64,000 bases of DNA from Coniferiporia sulphurascens. Lineage: Eukaryota > Basidiomycota > Agaricomycetes > Hymenochaetales > Hymenochaetaceae. Shown here in pieces: positions 1-11,638 of this stretch (its first letter is position 1; each line of letters starts with the position of its first letter). The notes under the pieces are model-generated. The model made no database searches, was not told the DNA's origin, and was given only the letters and a program-made list of their open reading frames with translations. The DNA is taken from assembly GCA_002794785.1 (NCBI GenBank), contig NBBA01000001.1, positions 992,001-1,056,000 on the forward strand, given 5' to 3'. Position numbers and translations under genes: made by a program.

Positions 1-3000
1 GACGGACGATATAACGTCCAGACAACAATTACAAAGGGCTTTAACGAGGCTGCCCTTTTTGATATCAGAGGTCATGTCAGCCATTTCGATGGAACGCTCG
101 ATAACCTCAGCAATAAATACGAGGAACTCATAGCCCAAGGGGTAAAAGTTTCAGAATCAACATATATATCGGCTATTACGAGGGCAACGCCCGAACAATA
201 CCAATACGTACTCACACAGAGTGAGTTATATATAAAAACGATTAACGAAACAAATCCAGACAAAGATGAAATTGAACTAACCCCTCAATTTTTACTAACG
301 GCACTGAGAAACGCCTTTGAGGGGTGGCGTAAAAATCATCAGAGGACAGGAGCGGCGGCTAATCACCTGCCCAAGGACGAGCGGAACCACCCCTATTTTA
401 GGGGCCGCGGACGCGGTAACAGCCGCGGTGTACAACCACGAGGTCGCGGCTATAGAGGCCGTGGAGGATACATGCGAGGACGAGGTCGAGGGGGATATTC
501 CCCTAACCAACAATCACACGTTATTAAGTGCTACAATTGTAACAAACTAGGGCACTTTAGTCGAGATTGCTGGGCGCCAAAGACGGAATGGACGAAGGCA
601 GCTCAGAAGAAGAAAGAGGACGCGAACGACGACAAAGGAAAAGGGAAGGAAACGGGTGCGTCAGCGGCACCGACAACGACTGGGGCAAGTGCGGCCCAGG
701 CTAAACATACCGCAGCAGCAGCAGCAACAAATGTCGCATCGAGCTCTCGAATTGAATTAAGCGCCGTAATCGGTCACGGAGAAATCGGCGCATTCATAAC
801 TGAAGTCGACGATAACGATTTCGACATGGGAGAATTCCCAATTTATTCTTATAACGACTTCCTCGACAAAATCGGAAATTACGACAGCGCCATGGAAGAC
901 GTGGATGACAACAATTTAAACGTAAGCATTAACGCTATAATAACTGAAAAATTTGCTAACAATATTTATTCCTCAATGGATATAATTGATACTGGTGCAA
1001 CGATACATCTAACACCATATCTAAATCGATTACGAAACACATACAAAACTGACGCAATAACGATAACGGCCGCCAATAAAACAACGTTTATGGCAAACAT
1101 AGTAGGGGATCTTAAGCTTTACATCCCCAACGGACACTCGGTAAGTGTCATAAAATTATCAAACGTATACTACAATCCTAAAATGAATATGACATTAGTC
1201 TCTCAAGGACTTCTATGTCAAGACGGTTACGAATTTATTTATAAACAAAATGAATGCATAATAAAGTATCCTAATGGATCTTTATGCGGAAAAATTAAAA
1301 ATACAAATGGATTGTATAGTATATTTAACAATGATGTACAAGCGGCTACAAAAAATGTAACATTATTTGAACTTCACAAAAAACTCGGGCATATAAGTTA
1401 TGCTTACATAAAACGATTATTACAAGAAGATCAAATTACAAATCAAAAAATATCAAATTACGACGAAACTCAATGCACAATATGCATAGAAGCAAATATT
1501 AAAAGAATGCAAATTCCAAAATTACGTATTTCAAAATTAGCCGAAAAATTCGGCGATCACATACATATGGACATATGGGGTCCAGCATCCACACATGCTA
1601 TAGGAGGATATAAATATCTTCTAACACTTGTAGACGACGCTACAAGATGGATAAAAATGATTTTATTAAAAACAAAAGATGAGGGCTTAAATGCATACAC
1701 GACATGGGCTACTATGCTCAATACACAATTCAATATAAAAATAAAAATATTACAAAGCGATAACGACACAGTGTTTTTAAGTAAACAATTCACTGAATAT
1801 TTTAAAAAAAACGGAACAATACGAAAGCTGACTGTTCACGATACGCCACAACAAAACGGAGTAGCAGAACGATCACATCAAACGATTTTAAACAATACAC
1901 GAGTAAATCTGCTACAAGCAAAATTACCACCCAGTTTATGGGGAGAAGCTGTAAAATACAGTACTTACGTTTACAATAGAACGCCAAAGAGCGCTATTGA
2001 ATTTAAAACACCATATTTTAAACGATATAACGAAAATTACAACATAGACGATTTAAAAGAATTCGGCCAATATTGCATAATAAAACAAGAAGACGTAAAC
2101 AAATTACAACCAAAAGGAATATATGCACAATGGTTAGGATTCGACGAAGAAAGTAAAGGTCATAGAACCTATCACAACAGAAAAATCACAGTCGAACGAA
2201 ATCTACAATTTTTAGATTCTCCACCATCTAAAATTGAAGGGGAGAATATAACTGAAAAACAAAACGAGCAAATAAAAGAATTAACAAATGAAAGACCAAT
2301 AAGAAATATTAAACCAACAAAACGATCATTAGGTCTAAACTTTGACGAACAAAATACAGTCGCTTATCTTACGGAATTCAATCAATTCAATACGGAATTA
2401 ATAGGCGATCCAAATTCATATCAACAAGCGATCAATAGAATTGACGCAAATCAGTGGATCTCGGCAATGAAAGAAGAAATAAAAACGTTAATCGAAAGAT
2501 CTACATGGAAAATCATTGATCCACCAAAAGAAGCAAACATAATCGGAACAAGATTTGTTTACAAAACAAAAAGATTAGCAAACGGAGAAATCGAACGATA
2601 CAAAGCGAGATTAGTAGTTCAAGGATTTGCCCAGAAAGAAGGCATAGACTACTACTCAAACGATACATTCGCTCCTGTAGCACGATTAGCTACAGTAAGA
2701 ACAATATTAAGTTGGAGCGCAACAAATAATTACGAAATTCACCAAATCGATATAAAATCAGCTTACTTATACGGTGAATTAGAAAAAGACGAAAACATAT
2801 ATATAAAACCACCACCAGGAAATCTAATTATAATAAAACCTGGTCAAGTTTTAAAACTAAACAAAGCCTTATACGGATTAAAACAAGCAGGCAGACGATG
2901 GTATAAAAAATTATCAGAAATATTAATCGGAATAGGACTAACAAGAGCAGTCCAAGATAACGCAGTATTCCTAAGAAAAGATAAAGGAAAAACAATTTTA

Positions 3001-3984
3001 ATACTTTTCATACATGTTGACGACATAACGATATGTGGCTTAAATCTAAAAATAATAAAAGCCTTTAAAGAAGAAATTGGAAAACATGTAAAATTCACTG
3101 ACGGAAACGATATACATTGGTTACTCGGTATTGAAATTGAAAGAAACCGAGATGAAAGAATCATAAAACTAAGACAAAAACATTATATTGATAATATAAT
3201 AGAAAAATATAAATTAAAAGACGCTGCAACGGTACGAACACCAATGACACCTGGTCAAGTGTTAAAATCACTCGAAAATCCAACCAATGAAGAATTAAAC
3301 TTCATGAACCAAATACCATATATGAACATGGTTGGAGCGTTACGATATGCAGCAGATTGTACGAGACCTGACATATCATTTGCAACAGGTCAATTTGCTA
3401 GGCATTTAAATAAACCTAGTATTGAACATTACAATGCAGTAAAACACTGTTTTAAATATTTAAAAGGAACGAACGATTATTGGTTAATACTCGGAGGAAA
3501 AGAACCAATCAAGTTAGTAGGATATACCGACGCTGACGGAATGACACAAGAAGGACATAAAGCTATATCAGGATATATATTCCAAATAGGAAACGCAACG
3601 ACATCCTGGTCAAGTAAAAAACAAGAATTAGTGTCATTATCAGTATGCGAAGCAGAATTACAAGCTTTAACTCATGGAGTAAAAGAAGCTATATGGCTAC
3701 GAAGACTGGTTGAAGAGGTACTGCAGACCTTGGATACACCTACAAAAATATTATGTGACAATCAAGCAGCCATAACAATAGTAAATTCAACAGAACAAAA
3801 ATATACGCAACGAACAAAACACATTGATATACGAAAAGACTTCTTACGAGATTATATTGAAAATGAAACAATATCAGTTTCATATATTCCAACTGGACAG
3901 CAAAAAGCTGATATTATGACGAAAGCGCTAACGATAGAATTAATCAAACGTTTTACAAGTCTACTCCGCCTAGTAAAAGTTTGA
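1..3984 (+). CDS. Ty1/copia retrotransposon Gag-Pol polyprotein (5' end outside window)
   Basis: One frame is open from the first base to the TGA at 3982-3984, so the reading frame enters from outside the window; the first visible Met at 472 is not the real start. Order seen: Gag tail rich in RG repeats (about 390-490); CCHC zinc knuckle CYNCNKLGHFSRDC (about 529-570); aspartic protease DTGA (988-999); GAG-pre-integrase with LHKKLGH and CTIC (about 1370-1490); integrase core with D in DIWGP (about 1570), D in SDND (about 1760) and E in VAERS (about 1865); reverse transcriptase with KARLVVQGF, IDIKSAYLYGEL and the HVDD box (about 2560-3030); RNase H with YTDADG, CEAEL and TKHIDIR (about 3520-3840). 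Integrase before RT marks the copia order. There is no internal stop, and the base composition is much more AT-rich than the host genes. It could be recently active; this cannot be judged without the 5' LTR. Confidence 0.95.
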   Translation, partial: DGRYNVQTTITKGFNEAALFDIRGHVSHFDGTLDNLSNKYEELIAQGVKVSESTYISAITRATPEQYQYVLTQSELYIKTINETNPDKDEIELTPQFLLTALRNAFEGWRKNHQRTGAAANHLPKDERNHPYFRGRGRGNSRGVQPRGRGYRGRGGYMRGRGRGGYSPNQQSHVIKCYNCNKLGHFSRDCWAPKTEWTKAAQKKKEDANDDKGKGKETGASAAPTTTGASAAQAKHTAAAAATNVASSSRIELSAVIGHGEIGAFITEVDDNDFDMGEFPIYSYNDFLDKIGNYDSAMEDVDDNNLNVSINAIITEKFANNIYSSMDIIDTGATIHLTPYLNRLRNTYKTDAITITAANKTTFMANIVGDLKLYIPNGHSVSVIKLSNVYYNPKMNMTLVSQGLLCQDGYEFIYKQNECIIKYPNGSLCGKIKNTNGLYSIFNNDVQAATKNVTLFELHKKLGHISYAYIKRLLQEDQITNQKISNYDETQCTICIEANIKRMQIPKLRISKLAEKFGDHIHMDIWGPASTHAIGGYKYLLTLVDDATRWIKMILLKTKDEGLNAYTTWATMLNTQFNIKIKILQSDNDTVFLSKQFTEYFKKNGTIRKLTVHDTPQQNGVAERSHQTILNNTRVNLLQAKLPPSLWGEAVKYSTYVYNRTPKSAIEFKTPYFKRYNENYNIDDLKEFGQYCIIKQEDVNKLQPKGIYAQWLGFDEESKGHRTYHNRKITVERNLQFLDSPPSKIEGENITEKQNEQIKELTNERPIRNIKPTKRSLGLNFDEQNTVAYLTEFNQFNTELIGDPNSYQQAINRIDANQWISAMKEEIKTLIERSTWKIIDPPKEANIIGTRFVYKTKRLANGEIERYKARLVVQGFAQKEGIDYYSNDTFAPVARLATVRTILSWSATNNYEIHQIDIKSAYLYGELEKDENIYIKPPPGNLIIIKPGQVLKLNKALYGLKQAGRRWYKKLSEILIGIGLTRAVQDNAVFLRKDKGKTILILFIHVDDITICGLNLKIIKAFKEEIGKHVKFTDGNDIHWLLGIEIERNRDERIIKLRQKHYIDNIIEKYKLKDAATVRTPMTPGQVLKSLENPTNEELNFMNQIPYMNMVGALRYAADCTRPDISFATGQFARHLNKPSIEHYNAVKHCFKYLKGTNDYWLILGGKEPIKLVGYTDADGMTQEGHKAISGYIFQIGNATTSWSSKKQELVSLSVCEAELQALTHGVKEAIWLRRLVEEVLQTLDTPTKILCDNQAAITIVNSTEQKYTQRTKHIDIRKDFLRDYIENETISVSYIPTGQQKADIMTKALTIELIKRFTSLLRLVKV

Positions 3985-4232
3985 AGGGGAGTATTAAATA
4001 AATAAATATAACGAACGATATAAATATAGTACATGGTCATATGAACAACCATCTTACTAAGTGAACGATAACGCAACGATAACGCCATACGATAGGAGCT
4101 AGTTAGTTATAGTAGTACTAGCCCACGGAACGTGTATATAAGGGGAGCTGGTCTCGCCCTAGAAATACATCGGTTTACGCTGATAACCCACCTTGCCTGA
4201 GTCTCACCACTGCACCTCATCGTCTACCACAA
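3985..4232 (+). repeat. Polypurine tract and probable 3' LTR of the copia element
   Basis: A purine run (GAAGGGGAG) overlaps the Gag-Pol stop, as expected for a plus-strand primer. It is followed by an AT-rich stretch with direct CGAACGATA-like motifs and then TATATAAGG near 4135, which would suit a U3 promoter. The outer LTR edge is not clear: no TG...CA pair is obvious and the 5' LTR lies outside the window, so the end given is an estimate. Confidence 0.45.
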
Positions 4233-4429
4233 CGTGCGTAGATTTTAAGAGTTTCTGCGGGGACATGTTTATTACAGTATATGCTAGGATACGTACAGGG
4301 GAGAGGACATAATGTCTGAAGAGTACTAACAAAATGCGATAGAACGCATCCTGCATTGCACTCCTTTTCAATCTCAGATAACAGGCCCCTTTTTCCCTTT
4401 TTAATTTACACTCACCTTCATAATCCAAT
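4233..4429. other. Spacer between copia LTR and SINE-like unit
   Basis: Nothing recognisable. Part of this stretch may still belong to the copia LTR. Confidence 0.4.
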
Positions 4430-4632
4430 TACCGCAGGTCATAGGATTGATCCTATACCGTCGCGCACAGTGGATCCGATCCGGGACCCCCTTCACGCAT
4501 TACCATATATATCCAGTATGCAGATCATATGACTGATTAATTATGTAAATAAAATAATTTAGACCCGGAATTGAACCCTGAGCCATAAAATTACCATAAT
4601 GGTACACATAAACCACTTAGCCACACAACCTT
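4430..4632 (-). repeat. tRNA-derived SINE-like unit, copy 1
   Basis: Read on the minus strand, the head starts with GGTTGTG, then TGGCTAAGTGG (4623-4613), which fits a pol III A box, and GGTTCAATTCC (4577-4567), which fits a B box. The 36-nt gap between them suits a tRNA with a long variable arm. The 3' flank does not pair with the first seven bases, so this is not a working tRNA gene. The body continues outward to the near-palindrome ATAGGATTGATCCTAT (about 4442-4457). The same sequence occurs as a plus-strand copy at 5000-5063 continued at 12656-12790. Confidence 0.75.
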
Positions 4633-4744
4633 TTTCATATTTATGTAATCTTGAGCACTATATAGATTTGCTTAGCAAATTAGTTACTAATTTTGCTAAT
4701 TCCATTACAATGCACCATACTTTTGTAGTAATATATTAGTAAAG

Positions 4745-4940
4745 TTGCTGTAATGTGATTAGAAATCGATGTATTGTAATTAGCAGAAGCACTATAATGC
4801 TACTGAAAAAGCGGTGCAATGCTATTACAAACTGTTGTAATGTTATTATAAAAGTGTTGTAATGTAATTGAAAAAGCGGTGTATTGCTAATAGAAAAGTG
4901 TTGTAATAGCATTAGAAAAGTGCTGTAATGGAATAAGCGG
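4745..4940. repeat. Degenerate 20-24 bp tandem repeat between the two SINE-like units
   Basis: About nine imperfect units follow the pattern GTTGTAATGNNATTANAAAAGT. The array lies centrally in the AT-rich spacer between the two inverted SINE-like heads, so SINE, spacer and SINE may be one fold-back element. Confidence 0.7.
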
Positions 4941-4999
4941 AATTGTTACTAAGTTTACAAGGTGAAATTATATAAATTCTACATTTACAAAAGTATGGA

Positions 5000-5063
5000 A
5001 AGATTGTGTGGCTAAGTGGTTAATGTGTACCAGTATGGTAATTTTATTGCTCTGGGTTCAATT
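5000..5063 (+). repeat. tRNA-derived SINE-like unit, copy 2, 5' part
   Basis: Plus-strand head with A box TGGCTAAGTGG (5009-5019) and the first nine bases of the B box (5055-5063). LINE copy A interrupts it here. The last 15 bases, GCTCTGGGTTCAATT (5049-5063), recur at 12641-12655 as the target-site duplication, after which the SINE body continues. Confidence 0.8.
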
Positions 5064-5121
5064 TTTTTATTTTAAATGCATTTCTATAGTGCATCATGAC
5101 TATCTAGTACAAAATATGCTC

Positions 5122-5141
5122 CAGGGGCCTTTAGGCCCCTG
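5122..5141 (-). other. LINE 3'-UTR stem-loop, copy A
   Basis: CAGGGGCC (5122-5129) and GGCCCCTG (5134-5141) form a perfect 8-bp stem with a TTTA loop, just upstream of the A-rich tail of the minus-strand element. Copy B keeps the stem exactly and changes one loop base. Known families of stringent-type LINEs use such a 3' hairpin for RT recognition; that role here is inferred. Confidence 0.8.
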
Positions 5142-5245
5142 TATTGTGTGAGATGGTAGATGGAATAGAGGGCAAACTAATAAGTTGATGCCAGAAGCAG
5201 AGATGGGAATGCAAATATGCATGTATGAGGAAGGACATCATCCAC

Positions 5246-8200
5246 CTAGTTGCCAATGGCAAAACCAGATGCGGATATGGAGATGATAGTGGGGCCACCC
5301 GGGTTGAAGACGAGGATGGGATCTGCCTCAAAGGCGGGAGAGGTAGCCAAGAATTTGGCTAAGATGGGGAGTCCATCTCTCAAGTACCATTGGTCTTCAG
5401 TGGAGGGGATAGGAGTGGTCCACGCGGCTTTTCGTGCTGCGAGGGTGGAAGGGCAGGACAGCAGGAGATGAGCCTGTGTCTCAGGGACTTTGCAGGATGG
5501 GCAAAGGGGGTCACATCCCGGAATGCGACCATAGTACGCGCCAAAGCCAGCATGTCCTAGGAGGGTCCAGAAAACTTTGCACTGAGTGTGGCGACTGAGT
5601 TTGGTATTCTGCATGAGGGCAGTCGGCTTAGTAGAGGGAGTCATAGTAACACCCATAGAATGGGCATCTGATGAACCTCGATGGAGGCGACAGGCAGTGG
5701 CCCAGTCGTTTTTCCATTTTAAAAGCACCAAAGAGGAGGCAGCTTCCCAAAGGAAGCGGATCGTAGGAGGGAACGGGGTGGTTCCCGGGGGGGATGGTCG
5801 GCAATACCGGTAGTGAGAATGTCGGCGAAGTCATTTCCTTCAATGTCTGAGTGACCTGGAACCCAATGTAGGAAGAAGTGCACATTGGGAAGGCGCTTAG
5901 TGGCGACTTTAAGATAATGTCGGATGAGGATGGCAACATTGACACTGGGTGCCGGGCAAGGGTCAGTGAGGAGGTTGAGGGTGACCTCGCAGTTGGTGAA
6001 TATCTCCACTTTGGTGACAGCAGTGGGGATGGGTTGAGAGTGAGCCAGAAGCCAGGCGGTGTCAGCTAGTGCAGTGAGTTCGCAGTCCGTAGCATGGACC
6101 TGGGAACCTAGGAAGGTTTCACATGTGAGGATGGATTCCCCACAATAGAACCAGACACCGGCAGCACTGCCGGAGTATGAGGCGGGAGATGAGCCTTTGC
6201 GAGACCCATCGGTGTAAATAAGAATGTGGGACGGGTCCGAGCACAGTCGGTCAATAAGACCTTTATGTGACTGGGTGAGGGCATCCCGGGCTTCTTGAGA
6301 GTGATCAATAGCCTGGTCAATGTAAACGCGCCGCAGAGGCGGGAGAGCGATCCAAGGAGGGCGAGTATATCGGGGAACTCGTTCACAACCCGGGGGGACC
6401 CTGGAAATGAAGGAGGAAGTAATAGTGCCCTTCCATGGGGTATGGAGGGGTGAGAGGGTGTGGGTGGTGGTGAGGTACCTTATGGCCGCCTGTGATTTGG
6501 TGCGCTCTAGTCGGAGGGGAATGGGGAGAATGGACACAAGGACTTCGGAGGGTCCGTGGGGTGATGTCCGCCAGGACCCAAGGATCCGGCAGCATGCCAC
6601 AGATTGCACGAGAGTCATTTTGTCACATTTACCCTTCTGGCGAATGCTGGTGTACCACAGGGGTGAACCCCAAGTGAGTATGGGCAGGACACACCCGATG
6701 TAGAGTCGACATAAGTGGAGCGGGGAGAGACTGTGTGGTGTATTGCCAAGGAGTTCCAAGGCGCGTAGGGAGGACATGGCTTTGAGGCACATGCGTTCTA
6801 TGTGGACCATAAACGAAAGCTGCGTGTCGAAAAAAATTCCGAGCCACCTGAAAGGGCATGACGGAACAATGCGAAGGGGAAGTTGTCCCAAGCATGGCAG
6901 ATGAATAGGGTGAAGAAGGGAGTCTTCGCAGAGGGCATGTTGACGGGTCCAGTGGATGAGTTCTGATTTGTCATCATCCAGTGAGAGCCCGAGTGTACGG
7001 CATGCCACGGAGAAGGAGGTGTAGGCCTGCTCGAGTCGCGCCACATTAGTGGCAATGGAAGGCGAGGAGGTGGTGAGGAGATGGTCATCGACGTATGCGC
7101 GCACGAAGACCAATGGGTCTGACACCTGGAGGGAGGTGAGGAGGCTTGTCGCAAAGAGTGCCAACAGAATGGGGGAGATGGGAGAGCCTTGGGGAACCCC
7201 AATATTGGGGATAGGAGCAAGTGCGTCGGTAAAGCCATCAAAAGACAGCACAACCCGGTGCTCTGATATGAAAGACAAAACCCAAGAGCAGAGGAGGGGG
7301 GGGAAGCCCAGTTCAGAGAGGACTGCAAGGAGATGAGGGTGCTGGATGGAGGGAAAGAAACCCGCTACATCCACTGCAAGCGCGGTGGTAATGTGGTGTT
7401 TCACCCATGCTGTCTCAATCTCATTGATGAGGTCAGTGGAGGCATCCAGGATGCCCGATTTTTGGCGGGTACCGTACTGGGAAGGAGGAAGTGCACCCAA
7501 TTTGTTGGCAATGAATTGTATGTGGTTGGCGATGATCTTCTCAAGTAATTTGCCCATAGTTTCCTCAAGTGTGATGGGATGGTATGCATTGAGTGTGGTA
7601 GGGTCTTTCTTGTTCAGCTTTCATAGCATCACCACCTTAGCATCCTTCCAGGGACGGGGGTGGTGGCCCGCTGCGAGACACTCGTTAAAGAGTTGTAACA
7701 GCGAGATGCTGTGCATAGCATGCAGGCTTTTGAGGGCCTGGTAACTGATGCCAGTGATGCCGGGGGTGCTGGAGTTCGAAGTGAGAGCAAGGGCGTGATC
7801 AAGTTCCTCCATGAGTATGGGGTGATCACGCATAGGGTGGGCGCTGACGAAAGAATAGGGCGGCGGGGGGGCGGCAGAGGGGGCAGTACCGAAGTACTTT
7901 GCATGAAAAGCCGAGGCTTTCTCTGGCGGGGAGTTTGCGGTGGACTGGCCTACCACGAGGGCCGGGATAGGAGCATGGTGGGTGCCCATGGCCCATTTCG
8001 CCATTGGCCAGATTTTGTCTGGTTTGACGGAAGAGGTGAAGGAATCAGCCCAGGCACATTTAGCGCAGCAAAAAACACCGGCCGACTGGCATCGGAGCAC
8101 GGGTCTCGTCACTGGGGAAGCCGAGTTCAGAGCAGTCATGTGTGCACGACACGAAGTGTCCCACCACTTGACCTTGTGCCCCCCTGCCTTCTGAGTGGCA

Positions 8201-9165
8201 GGGGGGTGTGAGGTGTCCATGGTGAAGACGAGGGCCACATGGACGGCTGCTGCTTTGAGATCAAGAAGGCAAGGTGTGGAGCTGGGAAGGGCGAAGGCGG
8301 CAGTAAGCGGACCATCAAGAGCTTCCAACCATTCAGTAGAGAGCGAGTCATCGTACCAGGGGCAGAGGAAGGGGTCGACGTATGGTGTAGAAGAGAGAGG
8401 AACAGACCAGGTGATAACCGCATGGTCGGAGCCAGAGGGGGAGTCCCACGATTGTGTCCATGAATCGCTCAAAGCAAGGTCTTCCAAAGAAGGGGAAGCC
8501 CAAGCAAGATCAATTACAGACAGAGTGAATTGGGTAGAAGGGCGTCGCCAGGTATCGAAGCCTGGTTGATTGATGAGGTGCATGGCATGTGAGGCAGCCC
8601 AGAGCTCCAGGGGGCGTGCTTTATGGGTGTCACTAGTGGAGTGGGTGCCGTGGTCCCAGTGTTTAGAGTGAAGATTAAAGTCCCCAGAAACTATCCAGTG
8701 TGCACTAGGAGGGAGCGTCAGAGATGAAAGGGAGGAGATGGTTTCTTTTTTATTCGCATCATGATTGTATACATTAGTGACAAAAAATGGCCCAAGGCCA
8801 GTGTCAAAAATTAGCGTGAGTATGTCGCAGGAGGGGGAGTGCAAGGCATCCAAAACCACCCGGGACAGAGGGATGGACTGGTGGACCAGTGTGACCACAC
8901 GTGGACATGTTAGTTCAGTGCTTCCCGAGGAGGGGGGCACAAAGACGTGGTAGTTGGGCATGGTGGGGAAGCCAAAGACGGGCATACCTGCAGCATCAAC
9001 CATAGAAGGGGAGGCACCAATTTGGTACCAAGGGGGTTCCTGGAAAAGAATAATGGAAGGGAGAGAGGGAGCACCAGGGGTAGACGAGAGGGAATGGACA
9101 AGTGCTTCGACGTGCACTCAGGATGTTGCAACATTGTGTTGCAGAAATGTCCAGGGACTACTCAT
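5246..9165 (-). pseudogene. LINE copy A ORF2: endonuclease, reverse transcriptase, RNase H (broken)
   Basis: The start is ATG at 9165, overlapping the ORF1 stop as in copy B. An in-frame TGA at 9120-9118 replaces a CGA found in copy B. The endonuclease frame then runs from 9117 to a second TGA at about 7623-7621 (CGC in copy B), reopens through RT (RQKSG, GVPQGSPISP, YVDDHL) and RNase H (YTDGSRKG, ATDCELTAL, HWVPGHSD), and shifts frame near 5730. The C-terminal zinc-finger-like part (CPSCKVPETQAH) follows to 5246. With two stops and a shift it cannot make a full protein. Confidence 0.93.
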
Positions 9166-9198
9166 CTACCGGGGGTGGGGCAAAAGAGGAACGGGCAC

Positions 9199-9759
9199 TG
9201 TTAAGCTCAACGGTTACGTGGTGATCGATGTTGGGGCTTCCTGATCATCGGGGCTGGTGGTGATGACAATGGGGCTTCCTAGATGTCATAAGTCGAAGGT
9301 GATTGTCGGTGGGGCTTCCTGATCAATGATGTGGACATGGTAGGCTTCTTAGCGGAGTTGGGTTACAACGAAGCGGCTGGTGACTCAGTAGACACACAGT
9401 AAACTGGTGGTAGCAGATAATGGGCTTGTATGAACAAAGAGCACAAGCTTAGGGCTTGTGCTACTGAAGTTACATGCTTATATGCTACTCTAAGTGTTTA
9501 CTACTGTAGTGGCCTGTGTAGGGTAGTTTACCAGACTATGGAAGGTCATGGAAACCCAAGGAATGCCTTGGTAATACAAGTAGGGCTATCAGTAAGCAGA
9601 GCACGTCATGGTGATGTGATATGGCATCATCATGGCATCTTATGGTGCAAGGCAAATAAGGATGAGTAAGGAAGGGGAATGGGGGAGTTGTGCTGACTGA
9701 TGATGATGAAGAGGAAGTGAGTCAGTGCAGTAAGGGGAAAGTAAAGGAAAATTGTAACA
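9199..9759 (+). repeat. Solo LTR, 560-bp family, copy 1 (inside LINE A)
   Basis: TGTTA...TAACA ends are flanked by GGCAC (9194-9198) and GGCAT (9760-9764). LINE B preserves the empty site, confirming a 5-bp duplication with one later C-to-T change. Inside are three GGGGCTTCCT motifs about 39 bp apart (9233, 9271, 9311) and a 9-bp stem hairpin AGCACAAGC/GCTTGTGCT (9440-9448, 9454-9462). No coding potential was recognised. Confidence 0.93.
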
Positions 9760-11638
9760 GGCATGGCCACACTGTTTGGGGCAGCTGGAAGAGTCAGTGC
9801 GGTGTTCGCCAGAGCAGTTTGAGCATTTGGGGGGGGTGATTGCAGGGGGAGGAGGCTGGGAGGGCATCCCGAATGCACCCAGGGCAACGCATGTGATGGT
9901 CATCAGTATGGTGATGACCGGCGCATATGAAGCATGCCCAGGGGCGGTTCCTGCAGTTCTGGACAAGGTGGCCCAAGGCGGCGCATTTCGAGCACTGCAT
10001 GAGGCGAGGGAGATCACGACAGGCCACCAGTTTAAGGTGGTGACTGAACATGTATACGATGCGGTTCCTCGGGGTGGAGAGGATACCCGCGGAACGGGAG
10101 CCCATAGGGTCTTCGAAGGAGAAGGCAATGGGGGTGGACATGACATCCTCACCAAGGAGTTCGTAGGCCCGGGTCCAATCGGGCTCAAGCGTCATTGGTA
10201 GTGAGAGGAGGTGAGGGTTGGCGGTGCGAAACTCCACTTGGAGGTCGGACGCAGTGAAGGCAGGGAGGCCAGGTGCAGGGCACATAGGGACTTCCGCAAT
10301 TTGGAGGCAGGCCCATGATATGAGTTGGGAGACTGTGGCAGGGTAAACGCTTTGCACGGCTGCCATCACAACTTCCTTCATGCTATTCATTGTTGGAACG
10401 TGAGTGTTGTGAGTGAACGTGACGAAGCAATTGCCACATTCATTCCAGTGGGCAGCACGTATGACCAATTTGGCCGCAGTGGGAAAGTGAGAGAGGGCGG
10501 TCCTGACATTGATGGTTGTCTGGGAGTCAGTGGGGCACGCCTCAGCAGGGGGTGGTGCCCCATGGAAGCGGATGGCGAGGGTTGGGTCCATAATGGTATG
10601 GATAACCGGGAGGACTGCATGCTTCGGCTCTTGTTTCACAGCACTAGCAGAAATGGGGGCTCCTGTCGACACTGGTGCTGCAATAGCAGCAGTCGTGGCA
10701 GGAGTAGCCCCACCCACGGCAAGACCTGGAGTGACAGGTGTCGGCAAGGTGGACCCGGCAGCGAGGTTAGAAGGGCCCAAAGGTCCTTGTGGTGGAGGAG
10801 GGGCAGTACTAGGGTTGGCTTTACCCTTCCCTTCCCTGTCTCTGGAAGGTGCAGACCTGACCCCCGAGGAACGTGGGGGGGGGTGTTCAAGGGCGTCCAT
10901 CTGCTGCATCATGAAGGACATCTGGTGCATCAGGTCAGACATGACCTGAACCATCTGCTGGGGCAGGGAGGGAGGGGAGGGGGGACCGGCCACAGTCTGG
11001 GGAGGCTGAGGAGGAGCAAGAGGGGGAGCTGGTGTGTTTGCCAGGCTAAAACGGGGGCCCACTGCCGCCAAAAAGGCCTGCGTAGTGGCAGAGTGTGCTA
11101 GAGGATCCTCCTGGACCAGAGCATTGTTGAGAGAATTAACCGCAAAGGCAATCTCCCCAAGGAGGGTAGCAGTCGCAGAGGCCGACACCGACATCGTCTT
11201 TCCGAGTGCGAGAAGTTCATGGGAGGTGCGCATGGCTGTGGTGGCGGCCAACTGAAGGTAGGGGACCCACAGTTCCTCTGCCCGTGGGGATAGAGGAGGG
11301 GGGGCGTTGGTGGATTTGCGCTTCTTCTGTGCAGAAGCTGAAGAGAGCTGAGCATCCTCCCCAGCGGCCTCCGACATTTCGGCATCGGAGTCAGAGGAGG
11401 CGATCGCAGCAGAGGATGGGCGGGACGGGCCCTGGGGGGTCTCGTCTACACGGGGGGCCGCACCCCCACCACCTGGGGGCGTAGTAGGGGGGGCAAGGGC
11501 AAGGATCGTGGAGGTTGTGGCAAGCAGAGCGGGTTCGGCCCACATAGAACCTAAGGTGGATTGGGGGTCCTGTGGGGCAGGGGCCCAGAGAGAGGTACAT
11601 CCCATTTGACCCCCAGCAAGTAGGGGTGCACCCGTGAG

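Noticed and set aside
4567..4632. Functional tRNA gene (A and B boxes present)
   Set aside because: The acceptor stem has no 3' partner and no proper anticodon arm could be folded; the sequence is repeated and inverted nearby.
4745..4940. CRISPR-like array
   Set aside because: Units are contiguous and degenerate without unique spacers, and the genome is eukaryotic.
9640..10188. Independent genes within LINE copies and their opposite-strand frames
   Set aside because: They are shadows or shifted pieces of LINE ORF1/ORF2, including frames that run through the nested LTR.
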